A DNA stretch of 49,273 nucleotides, taken from Bacteroidales bacterium (GTDB taxonomy: Bacteria; Bacteroidota; Bacteroidia; Bacteroidales; M50B96). The stretch's first letter is position 1; every line of letters begins with the position of its first letter. Position numbers and translations under genes: made by a program. The notes beneath the pieces are model-generated. The model ran no database searches, had not been told where the DNA came from, and saw nothing but the letters and a program-made list of their open reading frames with translations. The DNA lies in the NCBI GenBank assembly GCA_018401015.1, contig JAGYLP010000014.1, positions 1 through 49,273 on the forward strand, written 5' to 3'. Positions 28,353 through 38,103 of the stretch are shown one piece after another.

Positions 28353-30250
28353 TACGCTCTTCCGGATTTCCCTTCGATGTAATTGATAAACGACTTACTT
28401 ACCACCTTATTCCCGCCGGGTGTGGGATAATTGCCCGTGAAATACCAGTCGCCATGGTGAGCAGGACAAGCGCGGTGCAAACCCTCTACATCCTGATAAA
28501 CTACTTCTACCTCAGCACTAATCTCTGGAGCCTTCAGCATTTGAGCAATCTTAGCACTGATTTCTTCGTTGGAAAACGGGGCGTAAATCTCTTTTACATA
28601 GTTGACCATTTCTTCCTTGGGCAAATGCTCTTGCGCTTTGCACTTAGCATACACCTCGTTAATGATATGCTCCATTTTTCGATCGTGCAATAATTCAATG
28701 GCAGCATTAAAGGCAATAAAATCATTCAACACAGCCATGTCGATGCCATAGCAATCCGGGTAACGGATTTGTGGTGCAGAAGAAACTACCACAATCTTTT
28801 TCGGATTCAATCGATCCAATATACGAATGATACTCTCGCGCAAAGTGGTGCCCCGAACAATGGAATCGTCGATTACAACCAGGTTATCCTCATAAGAAAC
28901 CACTGTTCCGTAGGTAATATCGTAAACGTGGGCCACTAAATCGTTCCTCCCATCGTCCTGACTAATGAAGGTGCGAAGCTTCGCATCTTTTACCGCAATT
29001 TTTTCTACACGAGGCCGCTGACTAATCAGCGCATCCAGTTCTTCGTCGGTTAAAGCATTACCTAACTCTTTAATGCGAGCCTTTTTAGCCTGGATCATCG
29101 CATTTTCAATCCCCTTTATCATTCCGTAAAAGGCTGTTTCTGCCGTGTTCGGAATAAAGGAGAAAACGGTATGCTCCAAATCATGGTTAATCGCTTTTAA
29201 AATTGAGGGAACCAGGTATTCGCCTAAACTCTTACGTTCACGATAAATATCCTGGTCGCTTCCGCGCGAAAAATAAATGCGTTCGAAGGAACATGGTGTT
29301 GGGGTAAAGGCCTCACGGATAGTTTCAATTTGAATTTGACCATGATTTTTGATAATGATAGCCTTACCGGGATCAAGCTCTTTGATTTGATCGGCGGTTA
29401 AATTGAAGGCGGTTTGGATCACCGGTCGCTCCGAGGCAACTACTGCCACTTCGTCGTCGTGATAGTAAAATGCCGGACGAATCCCCCATGGGTCGCGCAT
29501 CACAAACGCATCGCCGGCTCCAATTAATCCACCCATTGCATACCCACCATCCCAGTCGCGCGAAGCAGGCCGTAAGACCTTGGCTAAATCCAGTTCCTCT
29601 GCAATTTTCCTGGAAATCTCATAATTCGAAAATCCTTCTTCCTTGAGCCGATTGAACAAACGCTGATTCTCCGAATCGAGGTAATGCCCCACTTTCTCCA
29701 GAACGGTAACCGTATCGGTATAACCGCTCGGATGCTGACCAAGCTGAATGAGTACATTGAATAACTCATCGACGTTGGTGAGATTGAAATTGCCTGCTAA
29801 TACAAGACTGCGCGATTTCCAATTGTTCGAACGAATAACCGGATGAACCGATTCAATTTCGTTCTTCCCAAACGTACCGTAACGAACATGGCCTAGAAAT
29901 AACTCCCCGGAAAAAGGCAAATGTTGCTTCACCCATACCGGATCGCGCAATAAATCAGGGTTGCGCTCTTTTGTTTTTTCGAAATGAGCATGAATCGATT
30001 CAAATACCTTCCGAATCGGTTCGCGCTGATTGGTGCGCTCGCGACAAATGTACTTGCTACCTGCCGGCTGGTCGAGTTTGATATTCACTACACCGGCTCC
30101 ATCCTGTCCCCGATTGTGTTGCTTTTCCATAAGAAGATAGAGTTTATTCAACCCATACATCCAGGAACCATATTTAAACTGATAGTATTCCAGCGGTTTT
30201 AAAAGGCGGACCAGTGCTATACCGCATTCGTGTTTTATTGCGTCGCTCAT
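28349..30250 (-). CDS. purF: amidophosphoribosyltransferase (long form PurF)
   Basis: The 633-residue enzyme catalyses the first committed step of purine synthesis, making 5-phosphoribosylamine from PRPP and glutamine. HECGIALVRL holds the likely nucleophile Cys9, freed after removal of a short leader. GHVRYGTFG lies in the glutaminase domain and RDPWGIRP follows. The PRPP-binding motif is LVVIDDSIVRGTTLRESI. The length exceeds that of typical PurF (about 470-510), as in the long form known from Bacteroidota. The last four bases overlap the glsB end. Confidence 0.93.
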   Translation of the reverse strand: MSDAIKHECGIALVRLLKPLEYYQFKYGSWMYGLNKLYLLMEKQHNRGQDGAGVVNIKLDQPAGSKYICRERTNQREPIRKVFESIHAHFEKTKERNPDLLRDPVWVKQHLPFSGELFLGHVRYGTFGKNEIESVHPVIRSNNWKSRSLVLAGNFNLTNVDELFNVLIQLGQHPSGYTDTVTVLEKVGHYLDSENQRLFNRLKEEGFSNYEISRKIAEELDLAKVLRPASRDWDGGYAMGGLIGAGDAFVMRDPWGIRPAFYYHDDEVAVVASERPVIQTAFNLTADQIKELDPGKAIIIKNHGQIQIETIREAFTPTPCSFERIYFSRGSDQDIYRERKSLGEYLVPSILKAINHDLEHTVFSFIPNTAETAFYGMIKGIENAMIQAKKARIKELGNALTDEELDALISQRPRVEKIAVKDAKLRTFISQDDGRNDLVAHVYDITYGTVVSYEDNLVVIDDSIVRGTTLRESIIRILDRLNPKKIVVVSSAPQIRYPDCYGIDMAVLNDFIAFNAAIELLHDRKMEHIINEVYAKCKAQEHLPKEEMVNYVKEIYAPFSNEEISAKIAQMLKAPEISAEVEVVYQDVEGLHRACPAHHGDWYFTGNYPTPGGNKVVSKSFINYIEGKSGRAY

Positions 30251-30268
30251 GAGTAAATTTTAGCAAGC

Positions 30269-30276
30269 CAAAAGTA
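30269..30276 (-). promoter_or_regulatory. candidate promoter -7 element for purF
   Basis: On the minus strand, TACTTTTG matches TAnnTTTG exactly, 18 bases before the purF ATG. No -33 box is evident. It suggests purF can be transcribed separately from the upstream TSUP gene. Confidence 0.45.
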
Positions 30277-30295
30277 AAAATTGATTGTATATCGA

Positions 30296-31087
30296 CTATA
30301 AATAACCTCCTATTAAATTCGCCGAAAAGAGAATAATCACCACCACCAAAAACCAGCGGATAAATTCAGCCCCTTTTTTAACGGCCATCTTCCCGGCTAA
30401 AATTCCTCCAGCTAAATTTCCAACAGCCGAAATGGTTCCCAGAATGTACTCTACCTCCATGTTCCACATGAATACAAGTAAAGCAAACGGACTATACAAA
30501 AAAACCACAAAAACCTTAAGAGCATTGGCCTTTACCAAGTCGTAACCGGATATTAATACCAAAGCCGACAGCAAAAAGATTCCTACTCCAATATGGATGA
30601 AGCCTCCGTATATTCCAATGAGGAAATAAACTACTATTTGAACCAAACCGGGCTTCTCGCTGCGCATTTCAACCCTACCCTTAACCCATCGCTCGGGTTT
30701 AAAAAAGAGGGTCAGCAACATGAATAGCATCACCCCGATGACGATTCGCTCAAAAAAAGCTTCGTCGATGTTAACCGCCAAATTAGCACCCAACAAGGTT
30801 CCGGCTATCAAAGGCAAGCCAATCTTCAAACCAAATCGCCAGTCGAGCATGCCATGTCGGTGGAATAACCACGAAGAAGCTAATGTTTGCAAGACCACCC
30901 CTAAACGAACTGTCCCATTAGCCAATCCTGCAGGAAAACCCAAAAGGATAAAAACCGAATAGGTAAGAATACTGCCCGTTCCGGCAATGGTATTAATGAT
31001 TCCGGCTAAAAAGCCCGAAGCAACCAGCAGGAAAATAACCCACGGAGTGCTAAGGCCAGTATCGACCACGCTTAACCATTCACTCAT
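30296..31087 (-). CDS. TSUP/TauE-SafE family membrane transporter
   Basis: This 263-residue polytopic membrane protein has about eight helices. Family signatures are LVASGFLAGIINTIAGTGS at the start and YGGFIHIGVGIFLLSALVL in the middle. Members move anions such as sulfite or organosulfonates across the inner membrane; the substrate is unknown. Its start overlaps the nth stop by eight bases, so it is translationally coupled to the DNA repair gene, probably by chance of position. Confidence 0.9.
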   Translation of the reverse strand: MSEWLSVVDTGLSTPWVIFLLVASGFLAGIINTIAGTGSILTYSVFILLGFPAGLANGTVRLGVVLQTLASSWLFHRHGMLDWRFGLKIGLPLIAGTLLGANLAVNIDEAFFERIVIGVMLFMLLTLFFKPERWVKGRVEMRSEKPGLVQIVVYFLIGIYGGFIHIGVGIFLLSALVLISGYDLVKANALKVFVVFLYSPFALLVFMWNMEVEYILGTISAVGNLAGGILAGKMAVKKGAEFIRWFLVVVIILFSANLIGGYL

Positions 31088-31736
31088 TTTGTTTCTTTTT
31101 CAAATCCTCCTGGAAATAACGACACCAAGCAGTTAGGCCACACTGTTCGCACAAAGGTTTTCGCGCTTTGCAAACATAGCGGCCATGCAGTATTAGCCAA
31201 TGATGAGCCCGGGCAAGCTTCTCTTCCGGAATATGCCGAACAAGTTGCTTTTCGGTCTCCAACGGAGTTTTAGCATTCAGCGTTAATCCTAGTCGGGCCG
31301 AAACCCTAAAAACATGGGTATCGACAGCCATTGCCGGTCGATTAAAAACGACCGAAGCAATTACATTAGCCGTTTTCCGACCAACCCCGGGTAACTTGAC
31401 CAATTCCTCGATCTCCGACGGTACAACCGACCCAAAATCCTTAACCAGCATTTGTGCCATTCCCAAAAGGTTTGCAGCCTTGTTATTCGGATAAGAACAG
31501 GATTTGATTAACTCAAAAACCTCATCGCGTTTAGCAAGCGCCAGATCCTTTGGTTCAGGAAATCGTTGAAACAAGGGCGGGGTAAGCAGGTTGACCCGTT
31601 TATCCGTGCATTGTGCACTTAAGATTACAGCAACCAATAATTGATAAGGATTAGCGTAGTGCAACTCTGTTTCTGCCACCGGCATTTCACGCTCAAAATA
31701 GGCTATTACTTCCCGGTAGCGATTGCTTCTTCTCAT
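31080..31736 (-). CDS. nth: endonuclease III
   Basis: The 218-residue DNA glycosylase/AP lyase removes oxidised pyrimidines. It has the helix-hairpin-helix LPGVGRKTANVIASVVF with catalytic Lys, AVDTHVFRVSARLGL with catalytic Asp, and a [4Fe-4S] cluster motif CKARKPLCEQCGLTAWC with the C-x6-C-x2-C-x5-C spacing. Length and motifs are complete. A TAATTTCG element on the minus strand (31753-31760) lies 17 bases upstream and may be the promoter. Confidence 0.97.
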   Translation of the reverse strand: MRRSNRYREVIAYFEREMPVAETELHYANPYQLLVAVILSAQCTDKRVNLLTPPLFQRFPEPKDLALAKRDEVFELIKSCSYPNNKAANLLGMAQMLVKDFGSVVPSEIEELVKLPGVGRKTANVIASVVFNRPAMAVDTHVFRVSARLGLTLNAKTPLETEKQLVRHIPEEKLARAHHWLILHGRYVCKARKPLCEQCGLTAWCRYFQEDLKKKQNE

Positions 31737-31752
31737 GCTTTTTTTTGTGCCC

Positions 31753-31760
31753 CGAAATTA
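31753..31760 (-). promoter_or_regulatory. candidate promoter -7 element for nth
   Basis: On the minus strand, TAATTTCG fits TAnnTTTG with one mismatch, about 17 bases upstream of the nth start. No clear -33 box was found. Confidence 0.3.
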
Positions 31761-31926
31761 CTAAAAATGTTCATCGGTCACTAGAATCGAACATGCTACA
31801 GAATACCTGAACAACATCCATTTTGATTGCATTTTTTTGTATCCTTGAAAACCAATGGAATCCGACAGGCAAAACAGATTCAGCATAATTTAAATATTAT
31901 CAATCAATTAAATAGACCTTTATAAA

Positions 31927-31942
31927 ACTAAACGCGTTTAGT
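31927..31942. promoter_or_regulatory. LacI-family operator candidate
   Basis: ACTAAACGCGTTTAGT is a perfect 16-base palindrome with the central CG step typical of LacI/GalR-family operators. It lies 175 bases upstream of the LacI-type regulator gene and would serve autoregulation or control of the ROK-GH92 genes. Confidence 0.65.
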
Positions 31943-32116
31943 AAAAATGAAACTAATATGATCCTGGATAAGCTTCAAATCGACTATTTTCTTACCAGAA
32001 CGAATCGGACAAGTAAGAGCGCACGTTGCCTGAGTCTGTTCAGCATCGGTTTAACCCTTAATCAGATTTATCGAGCTAATCAGCATGTTAATTAGCCAGC
32101 CCCTAAGATTCAGCCA

Positions 32117-33181
32117 ATGAAAAAAACATCCTTAAACGACATTGCAAAAAGCTTGGGCGTATCCAAAACCCTGGTTTCAATGGTTTTAAATGGTCATGGA
32201 ACGAAAAATGGCATCAGCAAGCAAACCCAGGAAAGGGTCCATGCCAAGGCGCGCGAATTAAATTACAAACCCAATCAGATTGCACGGGGCCTGCGTACCG
32301 GAAAATCCAATACCATTGGACTAATCGTGGCCGACATTTCCAACCCCTTCTACGCTAAGCTCGCCAGACACATCGAACATTACAGTAGCGAAGCAAACTA
32401 TAACGTCATATTTTGCAGTAGCGAAGAAGAACCCCATAAGGAGGCTGAACTACTCGACATGCTGGCCGACCGGCAAATAGATGGAATCATCCTTTCTGCT
32501 ACCGGACAAGACTCCAACCAAATACTCAAACTCAAACGCGATGGAATTCCGTTTGTACTCATCGATCGGTATTATCCGCGGCTCAATAATAACTTTGTTG
32601 GAGTCGATAACTTCCAAAGTGCATACAATCTTACCGACCACCTCATCCGCCTGGGTTACAGTCGAATTGCTCATCTTACGGTCTCGCCCTCGCACGCCAG
32701 CTCACTGCGCGATCGCTATAAAGGATACCGGGCCGCTCTTAAAGATGCCAACATACGATACTCTAGTCAATACTATCAGGAAGTGTCGTTCGAAGAACCC
32801 GAAGCGGGAGTCACACGAGCCATTCGTGAATTATTGGAACCACCGCACATTGTAAATGCTATTTTTGCAGCCAATAATCGCCTGGCTGTAACAGCCCTGG
32901 AAGTATTCAACAAATGGAATATCAAAATACCTCAAGATGTGGCCTTAGTAAGTTTCGACGACATGGATCTTTTTAAATTCTGTTTTCCACCTATTACCGC
33001 CGTAGCTCAACCCATTCAGGAAATTGGGAGACATGCTGTTGAACTCCTTATCCGTCACATCGAAAACAAAGAAAAAAACCCACCAACCCAGCAAATTATC
33101 CTTCCCACCAAGCTCGAAATTCGTCGCTCTTGCGGGAACTTCCTTACCCCATTGGAAACCTTACCTATTAAAACCAAGTAA
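32117..33181 (+). CDS. LacI-family transcriptional regulator
   Basis: This 354-residue repressor has an N-terminal LacI helix-turn-helix and hinge: SLNDIAKSLGVSKTLVSMVL followed by NYKPNQIARGLRTGKS. The periplasmic-binding-protein-like sugar domain includes NTIGLIVADISNPFYAKL and a DGIILSATG loop. It begins a plus-strand run with a ROK kinase (20 bases after its stop) and a GH92 mannosidase. The palindrome at 31927-31942 is a likely site. The ligand is probably a mannose-derived sugar, judging from the neighbours (inference). Confidence 0.94.
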   Translation: MKKTSLNDIAKSLGVSKTLVSMVLNGHGTKNGISKQTQERVHAKARELNYKPNQIARGLRTGKSNTIGLIVADISNPFYAKLARHIEHYSSEANYNVIFCSSEEEPHKEAELLDMLADRQIDGIILSATGQDSNQILKLKRDGIPFVLIDRYYPRLNNNFVGVDNFQSAYNLTDHLIRLGYSRIAHLTVSPSHASSLRDRYKGYRAALKDANIRYSSQYYQEVSFEEPEAGVTRAIRELLEPPHIVNAIFAANNRLAVTALEVFNKWNIKIPQDVALVSFDDMDLFKFCFPPITAVAQPIQEIGRHAVELLIRHIENKEKNPPTQQIILPTKLEIRRSCGNFLTPLETLPIKTK

Positions 33182-33200
33182 TCTCTTTTGTAGAATAAAC

Positions 33201-34169
33201 ATGAAACAACAACTCAGCGTCGGAATCGATATAGGCGGAACAAACACAGCCTTCGGCTTGGTCGATCATCAAGGAAATGTCATTGCACATGGTAGTATTC
33301 CAACTCAAAATCAGGAAAAAATCGAAGATTTTGTCAGCGACCTGTCCCACGAAATCAAAGCATCCTTGCAATCCATCCCGGAAGAAAGCGAAATAATCGG
33401 AATAGGGATTGGGGCCCCCAATGGTAATTATTACAGCGGAACCATCGAATACGCACCCAACTTACGCTGGAAAGGAGTTATTAACCTCGCCCAGCTCTTC
33501 CAACAACATTTCAACTGCCCGGCTTGGGTCACCAACGACGCCAACGCAGCCGCTATGGGAGAGATGATTTACGGCAGTGCCCGAAACATGAAAAATTTCA
33601 TCATGATTACCCTCGGCACAGGACTGGGCAGCGGGTTTGTCGTTAACGGAGAACTGGTGTATGGTAACGACGGATTTGCAGGCGAAATGGGTCATGTGAT
33701 TGTTGAAAAAAACGGACGACTTTGCGGTTGCGGCAGGCTTGGTTGCCTGGAAACGTATTGTTCGGCCCCGGGAATAGCTAACACCGCTCGTGAACTGCTT
33801 CAACAGTCGAAAATCAACTCCTTGCTTCGGGAGATTCCCATCAATGAAATCGGATCGAAAGAAGTATCGTTGGCAGCCGCACAAGGCGATGAAATCGCTC
33901 TCGAAGTATTCGAGAAAACAGGAGAAATTCTAGGTCTGGCCCTCGCAAACGCCGTGGCGCTCACCAGCCCGCAAGCAATCTTCCTGTTTGGTGGCCCCAC
34001 CCAAGCAGGCGATATCCTTTTTCAACCTATTCGAAAACACTTCGAAGCAAATCTTCTCGAAATCTTTAAAAACAAAATCCAAATTCTTCCATCCGGCCTG
34101 CCAACCGGAAATGCAGCCATCGTAGGGGCTAGCGCATTAGTATGGAATAACCTGAAAATCAACCCCTAA
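33201..34169 (+). CDS. ROK-family sugar kinase
   Basis: A 322-residue protein from ATG 33201; an earlier in-frame start at 33024 would lie inside the LacI gene. The ATP-binding motif VGIDIGGTNTAFGLVD is at the start. NDANAAAMGE and ITLGTGLGSG are present, and the zinc motif CGCGRLGCLE is in the middle. There is no DNA-binding domain, so it is a kinase and not a ROK repressor. It probably phosphorylates glucose, mannose or an N-acetylated sugar freed by the GH92 enzyme; the substrate is not resolved. One base separates its stop from the GH92 start. Confidence 0.92.
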   Translation: MKQQLSVGIDIGGTNTAFGLVDHQGNVIAHGSIPTQNQEKIEDFVSDLSHEIKASLQSIPEESEIIGIGIGAPNGNYYSGTIEYAPNLRWKGVINLAQLFQQHFNCPAWVTNDANAAAMGEMIYGSARNMKNFIMITLGTGLGSGFVVNGELVYGNDGFAGEMGHVIVEKNGRLCGCGRLGCLETYCSAPGIANTARELLQQSKINSLLREIPINEIGSKEVSLAAAQGDEIALEVFEKTGEILGLALANAVALTSPQAIFLFGGPTQAGDILFQPIRKHFEANLLEIFKNKIQILPSGLPTGNAAIVGASALVWNNLKINP

Positions 34170-34170
34170 A

Positions 34171-36399
34171 ATGAACTTTAGTTTACCCAGCATAATTCAT
34201 TGGTTTCTTCTACTGAATCTACTAGGAGGGTTGTCGGCCTGTGAACCAAACCAGCCTTCGAAAGCAATCGACCAGGTGGATCCTTTTATCGGAACAGGAG
34301 GCCACGGCCATACCTATCCCGGGGCAACCTACCCCTTTGGCCAAATCCAAGTAAGCCCAAACAATGGACGAAATGGCTGGGATTGGTGTTCCGGCTACCA
34401 TTACTCCGACTCCCTCCTCGCAGGATTCACCCATTTACACCTAAGCGGAACCGGAATCGGCGACCTCTGCGATATTGCTATCCTGCCCGGATTAAAATCA
34501 CTTCCGTATGGAACTCCGGGAAAGAATCGCGATTTAGTCCCACAACTTTACACCACTTATAAGCACGAAAATGAACAAGCTGAACCCGGATTTTATCGGG
34601 TGAAACTCGATAACCAAGTCGATGTAGAACTCACTGCGACTCAAAGAATGGGAGCTTACCGAATTCATTTCCCCAAAGCCTCCTCGAAAACAGTCCTCCT
34701 CGATCTCGGTTTTGCCATCAATTGGGATAAAACAACCGACACCTATCTCCAAGTGGAAGAAATGAACACGCTTACCGGTTATCGCTTCTCTACCGGTTGG
34801 GCCGAAGACCAAAAAGTCTATTTCGCCATCCGATTCTCATACCCCTTTTCCAATTGGACTGCCAAATCGAATGAAGAGTGGTTCCTGAATTCACCCGATG
34901 GAATCCAATCGGACGACCTGCTGGCCTTCTTCCATTTTAACGAAGACATCGATAGCCTGAAAATAAAAGTAGGGATTAGTGCAGCCAGCATCGAAGGAGC
35001 TCTCGCCGCAATCGACCAAACAGGAGGATGGAATTTTAACCAATGGAAAAGCAGCACACAAGCTACCTGGGAATCACACCTCGGACTCATCGAAGCTAAA
35101 AGCGACAACAACGACATTCTAAGCAACTTTTACACAGCCCTTTACCATGCTCAAGTTGCCCCAAACCTGCATTCCGATTGGTTGAACGAATACGGATTCC
35201 ACGATGGAAAATTCCTGCGCTCCGACTCCTTCGACTTCTACTCAACCTTCTCGCTTTGGGATACCTACCGAGCGCTGCACCCACTCCTTACCATTATTCA
35301 ATCCGAACGAAGCAATCACTTCATTCAAAGCTTCCTGGCTCATTACGAACAGCACGGCAAACTACCCGTTTGGGCGCTGTTTAACAACGAAACCAATTGT
35401 ATGATTGGCAACCACAGCATTCCGGTTATTGTCGATGCCTACCGAAAAGGAATTCGGGACTACGATACCCAAAAAGTCTACGATGCAATGAAGCATAGCC
35501 TCATGACCGACGACTTTGGTCTTGATCACCTAAAAAATTACGGATACATCCCTTACAACCTTGAAAATGAATCGGTTTCAAAAACGTTAGAATACGCTTT
35601 CGACGATTGGTGCATGGCGCAAATGGCTCAGTGGATGGGAAAAGACGAAGATTATCATTACTTCTTGAATCGCTCAAAAGCCTACCAACAGCTTTTCGAT
35701 TCGGAAACCGGATTCATGCGGGGAAAAGATAGCCTTGGAATTTGGAAACCCGATTTCAATCCGCTATTCGCCAACCATCGCGACGACGAATATACCGAAG
35801 GGAACGCCTGGCAATATACCTGGTACGTCCCTCATGCAATCGATTCGCTTATCGCTTTGATGGGAGGAAAGGATCCTTTTGTCGATAAACTGGATCAACT
35901 TTTCGATCAAAAAACAAAAGTGGAAGGAGAACACGCCTCACCCGATATTTCCGGTCTCATTGGTCAGTATGCACACGGGAATGAGCCGAGTCATCATGTG
36001 GCGTATTTGTACAACTACGCCGGACGACCAGACAAAACGCAAGAACGAGTTCGGCAAATACTCGATGAGCTGTATGCTCCAACGCCCGATGGCCTGTGCG
36101 GAAACGAAGACTGCGGTCAATTATCCGCCTGGTATGTCTTTTCTGCCATGGGTTTTTATCCGGTCAATCCAGCTTCGGGAATCTACCAAATCGGCTCTCC
36201 CATTTTAGATTCCTATCGCATTCATCTACCCAACCAGAAACAATTCGAAGTAAGCACCGAATCGGCCGGCGAGCAAGCAATCTACGTGAAAGAAGTTTGG
36301 TTGAACGACCAATTGCTCGATCGTTGGTGGATTACCCACGAGGAAATAGTCTCAGGAGGAAGACTGAAATTCGTGATGTCTGCTGAACCACCTAAATAA
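34171..36399 (+). CDS. GH92 family alpha-mannosidase, lipoprotein
   Basis: The 742-residue protein has a lipoprotein signal ending in LSAC, with Cys24 as lipid anchor. GH92 signatures follow: DPFIGTGGHGHTYPGATYPFG, FTHLHLSGTG, SLWDTYRALHPL, NNETNCMIGNHSIPVIVDAY with the catalytic-region Glu, HGNEPSHHVAYLYNYAG and GNEDCGQLSAWYVFSAMGFYP. These enzymes are calcium-dependent exo-alpha-mannosidases that trim N-glycans or yeast mannan, usually at the cell surface or in the periplasm. It sits last in the LacI-ROK-GH92 unit. No SusC/SusD pair is present. Confidence 0.94.
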   Translation: MNFSLPSIIHWFLLLNLLGGLSACEPNQPSKAIDQVDPFIGTGGHGHTYPGATYPFGQIQVSPNNGRNGWDWCSGYHYSDSLLAGFTHLHLSGTGIGDLCDIAILPGLKSLPYGTPGKNRDLVPQLYTTYKHENEQAEPGFYRVKLDNQVDVELTATQRMGAYRIHFPKASSKTVLLDLGFAINWDKTTDTYLQVEEMNTLTGYRFSTGWAEDQKVYFAIRFSYPFSNWTAKSNEEWFLNSPDGIQSDDLLAFFHFNEDIDSLKIKVGISAASIEGALAAIDQTGGWNFNQWKSSTQATWESHLGLIEAKSDNNDILSNFYTALYHAQVAPNLHSDWLNEYGFHDGKFLRSDSFDFYSTFSLWDTYRALHPLLTIIQSERSNHFIQSFLAHYEQHGKLPVWALFNNETNCMIGNHSIPVIVDAYRKGIRDYDTQKVYDAMKHSLMTDDFGLDHLKNYGYIPYNLENESVSKTLEYAFDDWCMAQMAQWMGKDEDYHYFLNRSKAYQQLFDSETGFMRGKDSLGIWKPDFNPLFANHRDDEYTEGNAWQYTWYVPHAIDSLIALMGGKDPFVDKLDQLFDQKTKVEGEHASPDISGLIGQYAHGNEPSHHVAYLYNYAGRPDKTQERVRQILDELYAPTPDGLCGNEDCGQLSAWYVFSAMGFYPVNPASGIYQIGSPILDSYRIHLPNQKQFEVSTESAGEQAIYVKEVWLNDQLLDRWWITHEEIVSGGRLKFVMSAEPPK

Positions 36400-36407
36400 A
36401 GCAGGAG

Positions 36408-36683
36408 TTATTCTTCGATGTTTTTAGGAACATAGCCCGGTAAATTCCGATGTTCATTATCGCAAAATGGTAAATCCTTACTGCGTCGGCAATCGCACCA
36501 TTTCACTTCCTGCTTAAAGCGAATTTTAACCGGAATGGGTTTAAACGTCTCGGTTGCCCGATGACTCCCATCGCAGAAAGGATTGTTCTTACTCAGCCCG
36601 CAAGCACAAAAGTAGTATTCGCCCGGTTCCATTAACAGTCGGAGGCTTTTGTAGCCCCGTATTTTAGGTAAATCCGATTCCAT
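36408..36683 (-). CDS. CDGSH iron-sulfur domain protein with two motifs
   Basis: The 91-residue protein holds two CDGSH-type motifs. The first, [16 protein letters not shown], is canonical (C-x-C-...-C-D-G-x-H). The second, [16 protein letters not shown], keeps the C-x-C and C-D-x-x-H ligands. Each binds a [2Fe-2S] cluster through three Cys and one His. Bacterial members have two tandem motifs; they are small redox or iron-handling proteins of unclear role. The gene is convergent with GH92, ending 8 bases from its stop. Confidence 0.9.
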   Translation of the reverse strand: MESDLPKIRGYKSLRLLMEPGEYYFCACGLSKNNPFCDGSHRATETFKPIPVKIRFKQEVKWCDCRRSKDLPFCDNEHRNLPGYVPKNIEE

Positions 36684-36748
36684 CGTATTGAGTTTTAATT
36701 TTTCTTTTAAAGATTTTTACCGCCAAATTGTTGAGTCGTTCGAAAAAA

Positions 36749-38056
36749 TTAGGGTCGTTCGAGGGGAAGCAAAACCGATTTTCGATACAGGAGAGAAAGC
36801 ATTAAGCCGCGTGATAGTAAAAATCCCAATAAGGCTAACCATAAGCCATGATTTCCGAAAGAACTAGAACTTGCATAGATTACCGGCAAGAACACAAATA
36901 AAGAACTCACAATCATGGAATTACGAAGAGCTACACTCGCCAGCGCCCCAATATAAATTCCATCCCATACAAAGGCCGCAAAGGAAATAACCGGCATGAG
37001 CCAAATCCACCAACGATACTGTCGCACTTGTTCGAGCAAATCAATTTTATCCGTCAAAACGGAAAATAAATCGAGGTAAAAGAATCCGTAAAGAAGGCTG
37101 AACATCGCGCTTAAAAAACCACTAATGATAAAAATGCGAAGCACCACTTGCCGGAGCATTCTCGACGAACCTGCCCCATAAGCCCGTCCAACCAGGGATT
37201 CGGCAGCGTAAGCAAATCCGTCGATAAAATACGACAAGATCCACAAGAACTGAAGCATCAAAGAATTAACAGTGAGGATGTTATCGCCCAATTTCGCAGA
37301 ATAGGTGGTGAAGTAAAAAAAGGTGCCGGTGAGTAAGACGGAGCGGATCAAAATATCTTTGTTCACCCGAAAGAAAAGCTTGAAACGCTCTAGCCTCATA
37401 ATTAAGTTTAAAGACCAATACTTCAATAACTTACGATAATAGCGAAAGAACATAAACAAAGCGGTGATCAATCCACCGTATTGCGCTACCACCGTACCTA
37501 AGGCTACACCGTTCGATTGCATGCCACCATGGAGAACAAAGAACATACTGAATGCAATGTTCAGCAAATTAACCACCAGAGCCACAACCATAGGCGACCG
37601 GGCATTCTGCATACCAATGAACCAACCCGACAAAACGTAATTGGCCAAAGCGGCCGGCGCGGCCCAGATCCGAATCGAAAAGTAAGCGCCTGCCAATTCT
37701 TCTACATCCGGACTTCCCTCCATCCATTGAAAGGACCATTGCTTCAGAGGCGTTTGAAGCAGTAATAACAGTGCGGCTCCGGCTAAGGCCACAAACATCC
37801 CTTGACCCAATACAGTTACCGTTTCGTCGAGCCTGCGTGCCCCATACTGCTGTGCGGTGAATCCGGTAGTACTCGCTCTTAAAAATCCAAAGACCGAATA
37901 CAAAAACATAAAAATAACCGAACCCAAAGCTACCGCACCGATATAAATGCTATCGGACAAATGCCCCATGAGCCAGGTATCCACTAGCCCTACCAAGGGA
38001 ATGGTAAGATTACTGACAATATTGGGAATAGCTAGCCGTAAAATTTTTCGATTCAA
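36749..38056 (-). CDS. MATE-family efflux transporter
   Basis: About 435 residues, starting at the TTG at 38056. The preceding GAGGAG looks like a ribosome site, and NRKILRLAIPNIVSNLTIPL resembles the usual family start. A longer reading from 38131 would begin inside the GAPDH terminator hairpin, so I prefer the later start. The protein has about twelve helices, with LVGLVDTWLMGHLSD, SVFGFLRASTTGFTAQQYGA and other MATE/DinF features. It exports drugs or toxic compounds using an ion gradient. It follows GAPDH on the same strand. Confidence 0.88.
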   Translation of the reverse strand: MNRKILRLAIPNIVSNLTIPLVGLVDTWLMGHLSDSIYIGAVALGSVIFMFLYSVFGFLRASTTGFTAQQYGARRLDETVTVLGQGMFVALAGAALLLLLQTPLKQWSFQWMEGSPDVEELAGAYFSIRIWAAPAALANYVLSGWFIGMQNARSPMVVALVVNLLNIAFSMFFVLHGGMQSNGVALGTVVAQYGGLITALFMFFRYYRKLLKYWSLNLIMRLERFKLFFRVNKDILIRSVLLTGTFFYFTTYSAKLGDNILTVNSLMLQFLWILSYFIDGFAYAAESLVGRAYGAGSSRMLRQVVLRIFIISGFLSAMFSLLYGFFYLDLFSVLTDKIDLLEQVRQYRWWIWLMPVISFAAFVWDGIYIGALASVALRNSMIVSSLFVFLPVIYASSSSFGNHGLWLALLGFLLSRGLMLSLLYRKSVLLPLERP

Positions 38057-38103
38057 CAAGGATTCTCCTCGATTAACATGAATACGCTCAGGAATATTTT
38101 CAT

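Larger units (their letters stand above)
31737..32116. other. 380-bp intergenic region with LacI-type palindrome
   Basis: The region divides the divergent nth and LacI-family genes. It holds the nth promoter candidate, the palindrome at 31927-31942, and a short reading frame at 31958-32095 (45 residues, MILDKLQIDYF...) that I do not consider proven. I saw no tRNA or other RNA structure. Confidence 0.6.

Noticed and set aside
33024-33200. N-terminal extension of the ROK kinase
   Set aside because: It lies inside the LacI coding sequence in another frame; the ATP-binding motif starts right after the ATG at 33201.
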